Below are positions 11,491-22,365 of a stretch of 64,000 nt of DNA, in pieces. The DNA lies in contig OY986437.1 in the NCBI GenBank assembly GCA_963920525.1, positions 112,150,715 to 112,214,714 on the forward strand, in the 5' to 3' direction. The position numbers and the translations under genes are program-made. Below the pieces are notes generated by a model. It was not told the origin of the DNA and did not search any database. It was given only the letters and a program-made list of their open reading frames with translations. This stretch comes from Dichetophora obliterata. Lineage: Eukaryota; Arthropoda; Insecta; Diptera; Sciomyzidae. Position 1 is the first letter of the stretch. Each line of letters opens with the position of its first letter.

Positions 11491-12991
11491 TCATTGATTG
11501 TATCCCTGGACAGTGGTCTTTAGCAGATTGATAACCTGTTGCTGATCCGGGGCTTGTATGACCGCCGTGCCAGACACAATCATATTAGCGCCAGCCTATA
11601 ATGTATACAAATTGTTATGAAAATTTACTTTTGTTTCTAAAACAGAATTTATTCTGACCTTCGCACAGCATTCGATGGTTTTTGGACTGACACCACCATC
11701 TACTTCAATATCGAGACTGGGATAATTTTGGCGTAACCACTCTACTTTTGGCATCATGTCAGTCATAAAAGATTGGCCGCCAAAGCCAGGCTCCACAGTC
11801 ATGACCAGCACAACGTCTGCCAAGTCGACGTACTGTTCAACGGCCTCAATCTTTACAATTGAGAGAATATATCAGTTTTTGGCATAATTGAAGAATAGTG
11901 AAATCATAAAATTAGAATTTTGTTAAACAAAACTAATAATTATGGGTACCAACAGAAAGGTGATGCTCTTGCCTATTCAACGAGCCATCAATCTTAAAAA
12001 TCCATGCATTGCTTTTGAGGATATTCAGTCTTATCATGAATAATTTTTCACGTGGAATCCGACAAGGGAGTTTTAATTTTTAAGATACAGCTCAAGATAA
12101 TTTTATAAATTGTTAATGCAAATTGGTTGCTAAGCCGTTGATAAACAAACTTGCATTAAAAAATCCAAAATATTCTGATTACATTTTACGTTTTATGCAC
12201 ACTTGATGGTTTACCCTTTTACGAAATATCAAGTTTCCATAATACGTAAACTGTTATATTTTCGAAAGTAATGCATGAATTTTTAAGATTGATGGCTCGT
12301 TGAATAGGTAACAGCATCACCATTCTTTTGATACCCCTATTAGTTTCGTTAGAAAAAAAATCACGATTTTTTTCAGGCCAATTTTTACAAGTTTGGATTC
12401 CTTTAACTTCTAAACGACTTGAGAGCGACCTGAAATTTTTCGGGATTTGGACTTAGAAGGCCTCAATACATATGATTAAAAAAAATGTAAAATTTGAGTT
12501 TTCACTATTCTATAATTGTTCAGTTTTTGTACGATGCTGTGTTATAACTGATTAAGGAACTTACTCCGGTGCCCGGCTTCAGCGCCAAACCTACTTTCAT
12601 GCCTGCTTCACGTACTTGACGACACACATCAGATATATCTTGCGCTACGGGCTCTATGTGAAAAGTGTACAGATTTACACCGGCATCAGCCATGGGCTCA
12701 ATCCACTGCTGAGGTTTAGAGACCATCATGTGCGTCTCAAAGAAGGCAGTCTGTTCTAAGTAGATTTGCTTAGGAACAACAGGATTAACTGAAAAATGAA
12801 CCGACCTTGATTTTATTTCGCAAGCACTTCACTACGGAGTGTCCAAACGTAAGGTTTGGCACAAAGTGTCCGTCCATTACATCCAGATGCAGATAGTCAG
12901 CGCCATTGTCTAACAATTTTTGTGATTCCGCCGCCAGATCTGCTAGATCAGCGTTGAGTATAGATGGACCAATCTTCGCTTTTACAGGCAT
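11491..12991 (-). CDS. Rpe: Ribulose-phosphate 3-epimerase, four exons
   Basis: This enzyme interconverts D-ribulose 5-phosphate and D-xylulose 5-phosphate in the non-oxidative pentose phosphate pathway (cytosol). I assemble exons 12806-12991, 12565-12750, 11659-11850 and 11491-11595 with GT-AG introns of 55, 714 and 63 nt. All junctions fall between codons. The product is 222 residues, the usual length for animal homologues. The TIM-barrel landmarks are in place: GPSILNAD, His35 and Asp37 in LHLDVMDG, His69 in [19 protein letters not shown], and Asp175 in LDIEVDGG. His35, Asp37, His69 and Asp175 are the expected metal ligands, and the two Asp are the acid/base pair. The phosphate site near IVSGTAV is in the last exon. 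No frameshift or stop is seen, so it is probably functional. The middle intron is enlarged by a MITE. The gene lies about 7 kb downstream of boca on the same strand. Confidence 0.95.
11882..12517. mobile_element. Inverted-repeat MITE filling Rpe intron 2
   Basis: Arms with GGTGATGCT followed by CCTATTCAACGAGCCATCAA and TTAAAAATNCATGCATT occur in opposite orientation at about 11944-12020 and 12265-12345. The outer pairing extends to GAATAGTGAAA (near 11890) and TTTCACTATTC (near 12500). The element occupies nearly the whole 714-nt intron; the other Rpe introns are 55 and 63 nt. It has no coding sequence and no clear target duplication. Confidence 0.7.
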
Positions 12992-13106
12992 TTTTGCAGG
13001 AATATTTCAAGGAATGTTTAGCAGCGATTTTTCTATTGTTTTGAACCCGAATGTCAGTGATAACGTGCTTGTGGCCTATTCACAATTGAGAGCAAAATGA
13101 AATTTA

Positions 13107-13146
13107 CAGTCCTATTCTGTCAAATTAACAATTGTCATGCCAGAAA
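13107..13146. repeat. Solitary end of the 19015-type MITE
   Basis: CAGTCCTATTCTGTCAAATT followed by AACAATTGT closely matches the terminal repeat of the complete element at 19015-19279. I see no second end nearby, so it is a fragment. It lies just upstream of the Rpe start. Confidence 0.5.
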
Positions 13147-13329
13147 AAGGTTTGAGAACTGGATAAGTGTATAGAAGAACCCAGTATCTGCCAGTAATGT
13201 CTATATGACACTGTCAGTGCTGTGCACTGAACACAATGGGCGCATTCATCGCAGATAACAGTTGACAATTAGAACTGATCAGGAGAGGACGCCATTTAAT
13301 CGATCGAAAAAAATTCTATGCAACATGGG

Positions 13330-13981
13330 CCGCATTCAGCGCAGACAACTGTTGTGAACTGTAATGGTAGCGCTACCTTAGTTCACGATATTTTTCTCTG
13401 AATGTGTTGCTACTCTACACGTCAGAAGTTAGATTCAATTTAATTTGTATGTAAATATAATTCAATTGCAAAGGTTTCTCACTTAAATTTGCTGCGTTCT
13501 TTCTGCGTTTATTAATTTAACAGCGTCAGCAACAGCATCTGACAGTTAAGCAAACAGTTGTGTTCATGTAGCATAGAATTTGTTCGCTAGATTAAAAGTC
13601 GTTCGCTACTTTATCAGTTTTAGTTAGCGCCACGAAATATGAACCATTCAGCGAATTTTTACACAGTAGTTGCCAACTGTTGTCTGCGCTGAATGCTGCC
13701 ATTGACACACCTGCTGAGCTTACTATCAGATGCTGCTTATGACGCTGTTTAATTAATAAACACAGAAAGAAAGCAACAAATTTAAGAAAGAAACCTTTAC
13801 AATTGAATAATTTAAATTAATTTAAATTAATAATTCATAAACTTGATAAAAATTTACAAAAATTATATGTCAATTAATTAAATCTAATTTCTGACGTTAA
13901 GAGTAGCTGCACATTCAAAAAAACAACATCGCTCACTAAGGTAGCGCTACCATTACAGTTCACAATTGTCTACGCAGAATT
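13330..13981. mobile_element. Palindromic element with arms over 200 bp
   Basis: Left-arm blocks such as GTGAACTGTAATGGTAGCGC and TACCTTAGT, GTCAGAAnTTAGATT, ATTCAATTG..AAAGGTTTC and GCGTTTATTAATT recur in reverse order and orientation from 13740 to 13981. The arms reach roughly 13570 and 13730, leaving a loop of about 160 bp. The terminal motif GCATTCAGCGCAGACAACTG also occurs inverted inside the loop (about 13680-13700), and a diverged copy lies just outside at 13231. This suggests that related ends have accumulated here. No transposase frame is present. Confidence 0.65.
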
Positions 13982-14104
13982 CTTGTATATGCTTTTCTTA
14001 TGGGCAATGTTGCAGTTGTCGGTATGAATTATTTCTAATTTGACGAGCGACAACAGCGCAACTATAAGGGTTCGAGTTAGCGTGAATAAAATAATCGTAT
14101 AGTT

Positions 14105-14319
14105 CATGGCAGAATTAGAGAAGGTATATGCATTTTGGAGAGGGAGACTGCCGCAACTGTCAAAACGAAGTTGACTGCTCATACAAAATCTGAAAACGAT
14201 GAGAATGCGATAAGAAAGCGATAATAGGCAAGAATACCCAAATGCTTGAGTTTCACAATTCTGGCTATGAGAAAGAGAGTGCAGTCTGAAATGCATATAC
14301 CTTCTCTAATTCTGCCATG
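14105..14319 (+). mobile_element. hAT-type MITE, copy 1
   Basis: A 215-bp element has inverted ends starting CATGGCAGAATTAGAGAAGG and extending through GTATATGCATTT, about 32 bp. It is flanked by a perfect 8-bp duplication GTATAGTT (14097-14104 and 14320-14327). The 8-bp duplication places it with the hAT superfamily. The interior has no coding frame. A second copy in opposite orientation is at 14536-14749. Confidence 0.85.
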
Positions 14320-14447
14320 GTATAGTTGTTATAGATTGTTCACTCTTTCTTCATGTCGAGTCGCGCTCAGTGCATTAAGCCTGAAGAGTGAGAGTGAGTT
14401 GCGAGACAACGTAAAAATCTCGTACTAGCTGTCATAGGATTTTCATT

Positions 14448-15055
14448 GAGCCTGTCTACACTGGCCTCACGCAACAGACTTACTTTGCCATGAAAAAGTT
14501 GTTAAATGTTCACACACATAACTCTTTGTTATGCCCATGGTAGAACTAGTAAATGTCTAGCATTTCAGACTGCTCTCTTTTTCCCATAGCCAGAATTGTC
14601 AAACTCAAGCATTTTGCTATTCTTGCCTATTTTCGCTTTCTTATCGCATTCTCATCGTTTTCAGATTTTGTATGAGCTGTCAACTTCGTTTTGACAGTTG
14701 CGGCAGTCTTCCTCTCCGAAATGCATATACCTTCTCTAATTCTGCCATGGTTATGCCTCACTTTGAGTCTGCATTTGCTTTTGTTCTGTTTTTATAATAA
14801 AACATTTTAAAGCAATAACAAATGTGTGCTAGCTTGAGTGTGTGCTTCGTAGCTGCCTATTTCACTGCAAATTCAGCAGCTATTAGCGCATAAACGAAAA
14901 AACACTCAAAATGACAAATGTCAAATTAAAGTGAGTCGCAAAATTTTTAAAGATTTTGAACCTCTTTCCTCACGGTACATTCATCTTCCCACTTCCTCAT
15001 CTCTTCAACAGACATCAAAGTGAGTCGGTTGAGTGAGGCTAGTATCCACAGGGTC
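14448..15055. mobile_element. MITE family A, copy 2
   Basis: The left end begins GAGCCTGTCTACACTGGCCT. The right end, read inward, has CCCTGTGGATACTAGCCTCA. The interior matches copy 1 (5912-6713) in inverse orientation, including the block TTGCGACTCACTTT. TCATT or ATT repeats at both edges are possible target duplications, but the exact end is ambiguous. The hAT-type MITE at 14536-14749 is inserted inside it. No coding sequence is seen. Confidence 0.7.
14536..14749 (-). mobile_element. hAT-type MITE, copy 2, nested in family A copy 2
   Basis: This 214-bp copy is in opposite orientation to the one at 14105-14319. A perfect 8-bp duplication GTTATGCC flanks it (14528-14535 and 14750-14757). 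Its left terminal repeat is more diverged (CATGGTAGAACTAGTAAATG) than its right one. The interior, including GATTTTGTATGAGC and TTGACAGTTGCGGCAGTC, matches copy 1. Confidence 0.85.
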
Positions 15056-15648
15056 ATTAGCACAGTTTTTATGTAGCAATCTACAATGCTTTGCAATGTG
15101 CTCGTGCAGTGCGAGGAATTTTCAAATAATTAAAAATTGACGCAAGCGATGACCAGCTGTCATGAAAATTCTATGGACAAGTAATATTTTGACGCTTTTT
15201 TAATTCATTCTGAGCTAAATATACGCCCAAGCTCATACTTCTTCATATTTTAGGCACTTTTTCGAAATTAGTTATTTATGAATTTATTTTGTACTATTAG
15301 CAAAATTTTATTTTTATCCAACGCAACTCTGGAATTTGTTATCAGGTTTCAGAACTTGTTTGCATACTGCACTAATTTATTTTTTCTTGTTTATGATGTT
15401 GTTTGTTGCGATAAGTTTTCTAAATAAAAATAACAAAATTTTACAATAAGCGATGTGCCAACTATTGTAGCTCTCACGTTTATCCAGCACGTTTATAAAC
15501 AGTTGTAAAAAACTTAGAATAACACTTTCAATTATTTAATAATTATTTTCAAGAGTACTCTTACAACACTTTTTTTTTAATTGCAAAGAAAGTATTGTAG
15601 AAAGCTTATTTACAACACTTATATCCAATTGAATAGTAAACGTTTGCA
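15056..15648. other. AT-rich intergenic stretch
   Basis: No gene, repeat partner or RNA structure that I can support occurs here. Confidence 0.4.
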
Positions 15649-15651
15649 ATA

Positions 15652-17215
15652 TTAGTTCTGTTTCCGTACTAACTTCAAGTAAAGTTCAATCTGTGAGAGT
15701 AACTCAATTATCTGTCAAAATGTGAGAATATGCAAAAAAGTACGGAAACGACTTCAAGCAAGTTTAGAGCAGAACAGTTGGTGTTGGCAGCTGATTTTTT
15801 TTAAAACGAAAATGCTCCGGAATTCCTAAATTTATGGAATTTAAAGGCGATATCGCGAATAATAACCAAGAAATTTGTGAGTTATTCGCATGGTTTCTTG
15901 GATCAGTATTTGAGGACAACAACCAGACTTCTGGTTTCAGTAATTGTCCTTATATTCCTGAAATTGTAAATATTGGAAATATAGAGATTACAGAATATGA
16001 CGTTTTTAAAGCTTTTCTTAGTTTAGATTCTACTAAGAGTTGTGAATATTATTTGTTGCCACCTATAATCTTGAAATCGTGCGCAGGCTCTATTTGCACT
16101 GCATTAACATTAATTTTTAATAAGTCTCTCTCGAGCGGAATATATTTATATATATATATTCCCCAATTTTTAAATCTGGCCAAAAGTTTCTTATAGATAA
16201 CTATAGACTAATCGTTAAACTTTCAGCCATTCCAAAACTGTTAGACAAGTTCATAACCGAAAAATTACTCTCCGAAGTGAAAAATTATATCTCGACTGAG
16301 CAACATGGGTTTTTTGCGGGCAGGTCCACCGGCATTAACTGGGCCATTTTTTTTAACTTTTGCATGAAGTAACTTAGGATTTCACTATAACTTTTTAAAA
16401 TGGATAAACTCTCACCTTATAAATAGGAAATTGATACTTGATACTCTAGTATGGTTGAAGTTACTTCAGGCATTCTACAGGGTAGCCACTTAGGACCGCT
16501 TTTGTTCATTTTATACATAAACGATATACCTAGCAGTTTTAAATTCTATTGTTAAAAATACTGCGGATTGCTCGAATTTGCAAGCAGATATTACCGTCCT
16601 TATGTTATGGTGTGAAGTTAATGGCTTAAAGCTAAATTTCTCCAAATGTCATATTTTAACATTTTGTCGCAGAAATGTTTCATTATGCACTAATATTCAT
16701 ATGAAAGCAATAGTTTCTTTCAAAGAGCAACCGCTGCAAAAGATCGTGGCATTTACTTTGATAAAAATTTGTCTTTCAAAACTCATAGGGGTTATGTAAT
16801 TTCCTAGGCAAACTCACAGTTAGGTTTTCTCAAAAGAATCTCCATGGAGTTTTTTGATCCTTATACAGTAAAATCTATTTTTTCGAGCTTGGTCAAATCC
16901 ATTTTGGAATATTCCTGTACTATTTGGAGCCCCTCTTATGCTGTAGATATTTATAGGGTAGATATCTACAGTCAGCTATATTTCAGTATAAATAGAGAAA
17001 TATTTAAATATTTTACTCGATTTGTTACCTTATGTTTAATATGCTAGATTAAGAATTATATCTGTGAGGGCAAAAGCCCAGTAGATGAATAAATAATTGT
17101 AATAGAATAGAGAGTGACATTAAGCTTGTTCTTCTTCTCTCTCGAGCTTGAAAAATGTGTAAAGAAATGCTTTCAAGGAACTTCAAGTTACTTGAATCGA
17201 GTACGGGAACAGACC
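15652..17215. mobile_element. Inverted-repeat DNA element split by a LINE
   Basis: TCTGTTTCCGTACT followed by CTTCAAGTAA near 15655-15690 pairs with TTACTTGAA and AGTACGGGAACAGA near 17180-17212. The LINE fragment at 15834-17104 lies between, so the MITE would be only about 290 bp without it. TTA-like bases flank the ends, but I cannot fix a duplication. Confidence 0.5.
15834..17104 (+). pseudogene. LINE-B: jockey-superfamily reverse transcriptase, decayed
   Basis: Reverse transcriptase pieces lie on the plus strand across several frames. They begin with an N-terminal segment (15834-16196), then LVKLSAIPKLLDKFI and EQHGFFAGRST (about 16210-16335), then GILQGSHLGPLLFILYINDI (about 16470-16530). 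C-terminal thumb sequence such as LGFLKRI and LVKSILEYSCTIWSPSY runs to 16950. The YADD catalytic box is lost between about 16545 and 16580. The 3' end is a GATGAATAAATAATTGTAAT tail near 17075-17095. It is 5'-truncated, with many stops and frameshifts, and clearly dead. Confidence 0.75.
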
Positions 17216-17384
17216 TATTATTACAGTAATTAATATTTTTCCCGAGGGTTCCTTTTTGCTTATTCTACAATTACTTTAAAGCATTTTACAACCATTTTTA
17301 CAAGCTTTTTCCAAGCACAATGCTTAAGCTTGTAAGCTCACAACAAGCTTATTCCAAGCTTGTTTGGCTGATTGTCCAAAAATA

Positions 17385-18675
17385 ATTTTTGTTGTAAAAA
17401 TAAAATTACGTAAAAATGCACATCTGACTACCTTTCATGACGTAGCATTTATTTGCAAAAATTCTTCCAGTTAAGCGCAAAAATTATTTTACTGTTTTTG
17501 TCATCAAAAACACAAATTTTTTTCGAGAAATGTATTATATCAAAAATGTTGTTTTAATATTTTTTACAAAAAAACCAAGTCTAAAAATAATTTATGTGAA
17601 AAAATTACCCCAATATCTCTTCCCAATCAAAAGTTATGGCTAAAATTTTTTTTCATACCCATGACTATAAATTAATAAAAGTGCTTTTTGTATAAAAATT
17701 TCATTTTCTGTTTGTTTGTTTGACCTTTATGCAAATCTAAACGCCTCAACGGATTTCGCTCAAACTAGGTATACATATTAAGTGTATCCCAGATAAAATT
17801 TTTACATACTTACTTTTTGCCACGGCCCCTTCGAAATTTTTAAACTAACGGTAATTTTGTTATTTTACTTTTTACTTCGGAGTTTTTTGTGTATTTCATT
17901 TTAAAATTTTTTTGTTATTTTGACATCAAAAGGACTCTCCTCATATCTTTAAAATTGTAGAAATTTTTAGTACAACGACTTTTTCATAAAACATCGTTAC
18001 CTAAGAATAAGAAAAAAACGACCTGAAAATCAAAGTTTGGTCTTTCGATGCAAATATCTCCGCTATTCATTAATATATTTCATTAAAAAATTTTTGTTCA
18101 AAAGTTCAATAAAAGCACTTCACAAAAATTAACTGTACCGATAGGTCACTGTATATATATTTTTTTTCATCCAAAAAAGGTCCAAGCATTTTGATTTTTT
18201 ACTCAAAAAATTACTCAAAACTTGTTTCTTCTGTAAAAATGAAAACAAGTAAAAATTACACATCTGGCTACCTTTCATATGACAGCATTTATTTGCAAAA
18301 ATTCTTCCAGCTAAGGGGTCGTCCATAAACTACGTTACCAATTTAGGGGTGGGGAGGGGTTTTGAAATGCACTACGATAAGTAACGCAGGGGGAGGGGAG
18401 GGTAAAAAAACCGGAAAATCAGTAACGTAGTTTATGGACGACCCCTAAGCGCTAAAATTATTTTATTGTTTTTATCATCAACACAACAAGGGTTGTGTTT
18501 TTCGCGAAACTTATATTTTTCAAAACGTTCTTTTTATATTTTTTATGAAAAAGTCAAGTCTCAAAAATAATTTATGTGAAAAAATTACCCCAATCAAAAG
18601 TTATGGCTAAAAATCTATTTTTTCATACCATTGACAATAAATTAATAAAAGTGATTTTTGTATCAAAATTATCTA
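17385..18675. repeat. Direct duplication of about 320 bp around a 500-bp spacer
   Basis: Blocks at 17385-17705 and 18230-18675 share CATTTATTTGCAAAAATTCT followed by TCCAG, then AATAATTTATGTGAAAAAAT and TCAAAAGTTATGGCTAAAA. The second copy carries an inserted MITE (18316-18444) and small indels. The spacer (17706-18229) is AT-rich and non-coding. The source of the unit is unknown. Confidence 0.7.
18316..18444. mobile_element. 129-bp MITE with GGGTCGTCC ends
   Basis: Near-perfect inverted ends start GGGTCGTCCATAAACTACGT. CTAAG flanks both sides (18311-18315 and 18445-18449). The first copy of the surrounding duplication has TTAAG at the same point and no insert, a natural empty site that confirms the borders. 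The loop is G-rich on the plus strand. Confidence 0.85.
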
Positions 18676-19014
18676 TCCTCTGAGTTCCTCTCCCCATTTT
18701 TTACTAATTTTACTCTAAGGATGCAGTTTTGTGTCTAGAGTACTTTTACCCACATTTTGGTTAGTATAAATATCTTCTTAATATTAGTACGTCCTCTTAT
18801 ATTTTGGAGATTAAAAATTTCCAAAATCTCTTTATCTTAAAAATGAAAACTCCCTTTTCCAATTCCCCGGGAAAAATCATTCAGAATTGGTCTGACAAAA
18901 TCATATTTTCAACGGATTAGGAACACGAAATATAATTGTAGACTTATTTTTATTTTAAATAATTTTTTATATCATTAGGCACTATAACCTATCTGCCTAT
19001 GTAAAATAAATTTA

Positions 19015-19279
19015 CAGCCCTATTCTGGCAAATTAACAAATTGTTAACCAGTATTTTGAATATTTCTAAGTGTTTGTTGTTTTCAATACAAAATTTAAAG
19101 CTCAAAAAACAAAATTTGTTAATGAAATTGTCAATAACTGAAAAGCAGTTGACAATTTTTGTCAAAATTTTTTATTTTTGAGCTTCAAATTTTGTTTTGA
19201 AAAATAAAAAATTACAACAAATACATAGAAATATTCAAAATACTAGTTAACAATTTGTTAATTTGCCAGAATAGGGCTG
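19015..19279. mobile_element. 265-bp MITE with CAGCCCTATTCTG ends
   Basis: Inverted ends start CAGCCCTATTCTGGCAAATT and extend over about 55 bp, including AACAAATTGTTAAC. The left flank ends in TA and the right flank begins TT, consistent with an eroded TA duplication of the Tc1/mariner type. No coding sequence is seen. An isolated end of the same family is at 13107. The flank from 18676 to 19014 holds nothing else. Confidence 0.7.
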
Positions 19280-19921
19280 TTAAATTTCCTTATTTATATA
19301 AAATGTAATAAGAACTGAAATAATAAAAAAATTAAAAAATATTTTGAACATAGCATACACCTATGCTATGAACCCGAATTAGAATTGGTGCTAAGTTTAG
19401 TTACGAAAACTGTGCAACTCCGTTGATATTCTTAAAAATAGTCTCGTTGCGTAGTTTTGATTAAAAAGATTCGGAGCAATTAAAAATAAAACACACTGAT
19501 GCATTGTATAAATGCATTTAGGAACTCAGGCATGTTCTATGCACTTCGGAAAACATTTTTTGAAATAGTCATTTTTTCTAACTTAACCCATTTTTTCATT
19601 TGTAATAAAAAAAATTGTAAGCATAAAAAAATCGTGCATTAGAAGAATAATTTCATAAAACTGCTAAAATGCTGTTGAATTCAAAGATTATCTGCACACA
19701 AAAGCTTTTCCACGAGCAACAAGCTAACGTTTGAGATTTTACTTCGAAATTTCATATATTTAAACTTATAAAACTTTAACTAGCTTATTTAGCATCTAAT
19801 ACATTTTATATTTAAATTTTACAAATTTGTTCAGAGTTTTTCATTAAATTAAACAATGAAGTTGGAAAATATCCATAAAACTTTCAGTGCAAGAGGTTGA
19901 AATGAGATGGGGAAATTCTAA

Positions 19922-20536
19922 CTACAGTTCATCTTTGTCAAGGTTATTTTCCTCACTTTTAGAAAATAAGCCTGGATATTCTTTGTTCTCAATAGTAACG
20001 CCTTTGCAACGTTCCTGTTGCACTAGGAATTCTTTTGCCTCCCATGCTTGAGCTCCATCCTTGAATAGGAAGATTGCTCGATCGACATCAACCATATAGC
20101 GCTCAGCTTGTATATGATTGTTCCAGAGGCTCGTTTGCCAAAGTTTGGTAATACTTTCTGCTTCCTCTTTTGTTGGGCTACCATTTACTGAGACAAATGT
20201 CATGAGAGTACGACCCTTCTTTGAAGCCTTTAGTAATTCCTCTGGGTTGCTGGCGTCTAATTTAGATAGATCCAGTTTTGGTGGTGGCCTCAAATGCTCT
20301 GGTAACTCATCTGGCTCTAGGGGCTCTTCATCTTCCTTAAAACGAAATTAAAACTTTTAATTGCATATATTAGTGTCTATATTACTTACTTCCCATTGTT
20401 CCAGCAGCCGCTCCATGTCAGCTTCGCTATAGTCACGGATGTCCTTCTTAGCCCAATCGGGCTTCTCACCGCCTTTTGATTTCCTGGCTAAGATTGTTGG
20501 CACCAAGCATAGCAATATTATTAAAAATTGGCGCAT
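19922..20536 (-). CDS. boca: Boca/Mesd-type ER chaperone for LDL-receptor-family proteins
   Basis: Two exons (20390-20536 and 19922-20335) are joined across a 54-nt GT-AG intron between codons and encode 186 residues. Residues 1-17 form a hydrophobic signal peptide ending at LARKSKGG. The mature part has the Mesd pattern: KPDWAKKDIRDYSEADMERL, an acidic linker, and then a folded core including TLMTFVSVNG and RYMVDVDRAIFLFKDG. It ends in KDEL, the ER-retrieval signal, so the protein should stay in the endoplasmic reticulum. In flies Boca is needed for folding and export of LDL-receptor-family members such as Arrow and Yolkless (family knowledge). The frame is intact with no odd residues. It lies upstream of Rpe on the same strand. 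Confidence 0.95.
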
Positions 20537-21015
20537 TGTTTCAGTTAAGAGAAACTATAGCATTTACAAATAATTTGCAAAATTGTGTATGAATACACGT
20601 CACAGTGGCCGGACTGTCAAATTATCTATTCACAATAGTGCGTACCAGTGTTGTCATTGTAATCTTATATATTGTGGTGAATTGATGCAGCCAATACATT
20701 AAGGAACCGGTATAGCAAACATGGAGCTACGAATTGGTTTCAAGCAACGAGCGTTTATGTACCTATTAAGGTTGTCAATCCCGGGACTGTCAGGATTGAA
20801 AATACCGATCCCGGGATTTTTCGGAATTTTTTTCCTGTGTAAGAAACAATTCATTCTTTTAACATCTTTTAGATCAATTAGAAAATTCACAGTTCATGCT
20901 AATTAATTAAATCAATTTTTTGTTTTTGTTTTGCATGTCAACACAAATTAAACCAGTGTGCTAAATGTTGTCACTTTTGTACATGCCCTAAGGTATGCTA
21001 TTGTAGAGTGTTAAT

Positions 21016-21290
21016 AGGGGTATTCACGATTCAGTGCACTTGCCTGTGCAGTTGAGGACTTGTGCACTTTACAAAAACAAAATGTACGTACGTCAAAAAT
21101 CGGCACAAATGCTTTTCTACTATTACCTTCAACTTGAGGACTTGAGCAGTTGTGCACTTGTGTGCATTGAAAAATGTTGACAGCTTTTAAATGGTGATGG
21201 TGGTGTGTTCACGAAAACCTAACTGCACAATTGCACAAGTGCTCAAGTCCTCAACTGCACAGGCAAGTGCACTGAATCGTGAATACCCCT
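21016..21290. mobile_element. MITE family B, copy 1 (AGGGGTATTCAC ends)
   Basis: Long inverted ends start AGGGGTATTCACGATTCAGT and continue through GCACTTGCCTGTGCAG and GAGGACTTG, about 48 bp. The flanks GTGTTAAT and GTGTTATT agree at 7 of 8 positions, suggesting a hAT-type 8-bp duplication. No coding sequence is present. A second copy is at 35660-35918. Confidence 0.8.
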
Positions 21291-22080
21291 GTGTTATTTC
21301 GTGAACAGCTGTTTTACGTGAGAAAAAGAGTTGGGTGGTAAATAATTTTGATGAAGTTTTCGATAAAACTGAATATTAAATTGAGTTATTTAACTTTTAA
21401 TAGAATCTAAAACATCTGAGCTGCATATTAAAGATTCCAGCGCTGTTTTGAAACTGCAAATCAACACTTTTCAATTAAGTTGTGCTCTCAGTTGCAAACA
21501 ATTAGTATATTAATATATAAATATATAAAAATATTACAATGAACTGTGAATTGCCCAAATATTATATTTTTTATTTATTTGAACACTTTTGAAAACATTT
21601 TGCGAGCTTTATATTTTATCTTTCCAAAACCACATGAAATAGACTTATTAATTCATCAAGTACATAAAAATCTATTTTTTAACGGTAAAATTAAATTTTG
21701 GGGGTGTATTAACCATTTTAAGTATAGTGTTATGTTAGACTCGACCAGATCTACAACTTGTTCTATGTCATTTCAAAAGTAAATTTTCACTGTAGCACCG
21801 TGTTATTAGTAGAGATATTGTTTTAAACAATTCGTTTAGAAAAATAGGGTAATTTTTTCTTTGTGCTCAAAATTAATTTTTTCGTTGAAAATAGGTATAT
21901 GCAAAGCTAATTAACTTATTTTAATGAACAACTTTTGTTTGGTTGATTTCAGTTAGCTACAATGGGCTGGGCATTCCACAACGCAAATGGAAGGATTCAA
22001 GTTTGGGCAGCTGTAGCGCAGCTATTTTGTTTTATTTTCTTTAAAAAAAAAATTGTATGTATGCATTTGAACATCAATGT
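21291..22080. other. No supportable gene
   Basis: AT-rich sequence. The small frame at 21546-21782 has no recognisable domain and low-complexity composition. Confidence 0.4.
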
Positions 22081-22215
22081 CCCATTATCATAGTCGAAAT
22101 GAAAGTCGACTCTAAAATTAATATAATCATTTTCGACAGTTTTTTAATATAATATGTTGTCAAAAAGCTTGCACTAAATTTAGAGTCGACTTTTATTTTG
22201 ACTATGATTATGGGC
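22081..22215. mobile_element. 135-bp MITE with CCCATTATCATAGTC ends
   Basis: The left end CCCATTATCATAGTCGAAAT and the right end (inverted) GCCCATAATCATAGTCAAAA both lead into AAAGTCGACTCTAAA. CAATGT lies directly outside both ends (22075-22080 and 22216-22221) as a possible 6-bp duplication. Confidence 0.65.
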
Positions 22216-22365
22216 CAATGTCAATAAGTAATTTTATTCAATGCTATAAATACTCTGCCTTTTGTAAAAAATTATTGAAAAACCTCTTGTCTAAAGCAGG
22301 TTTAATTAACTTCTGTCAAAATTTTGTATAGGAAACTTAACTTGTTAGCAGCTAGTTAGCATATA

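Noticed and set aside
12751..12805. Rpe exon 1 ending in VGSFFS (read-through of intron 1)
   Set aside because: A GT-AG intron of 55 nt joins the homologous residues exactly and removes the stop codon.
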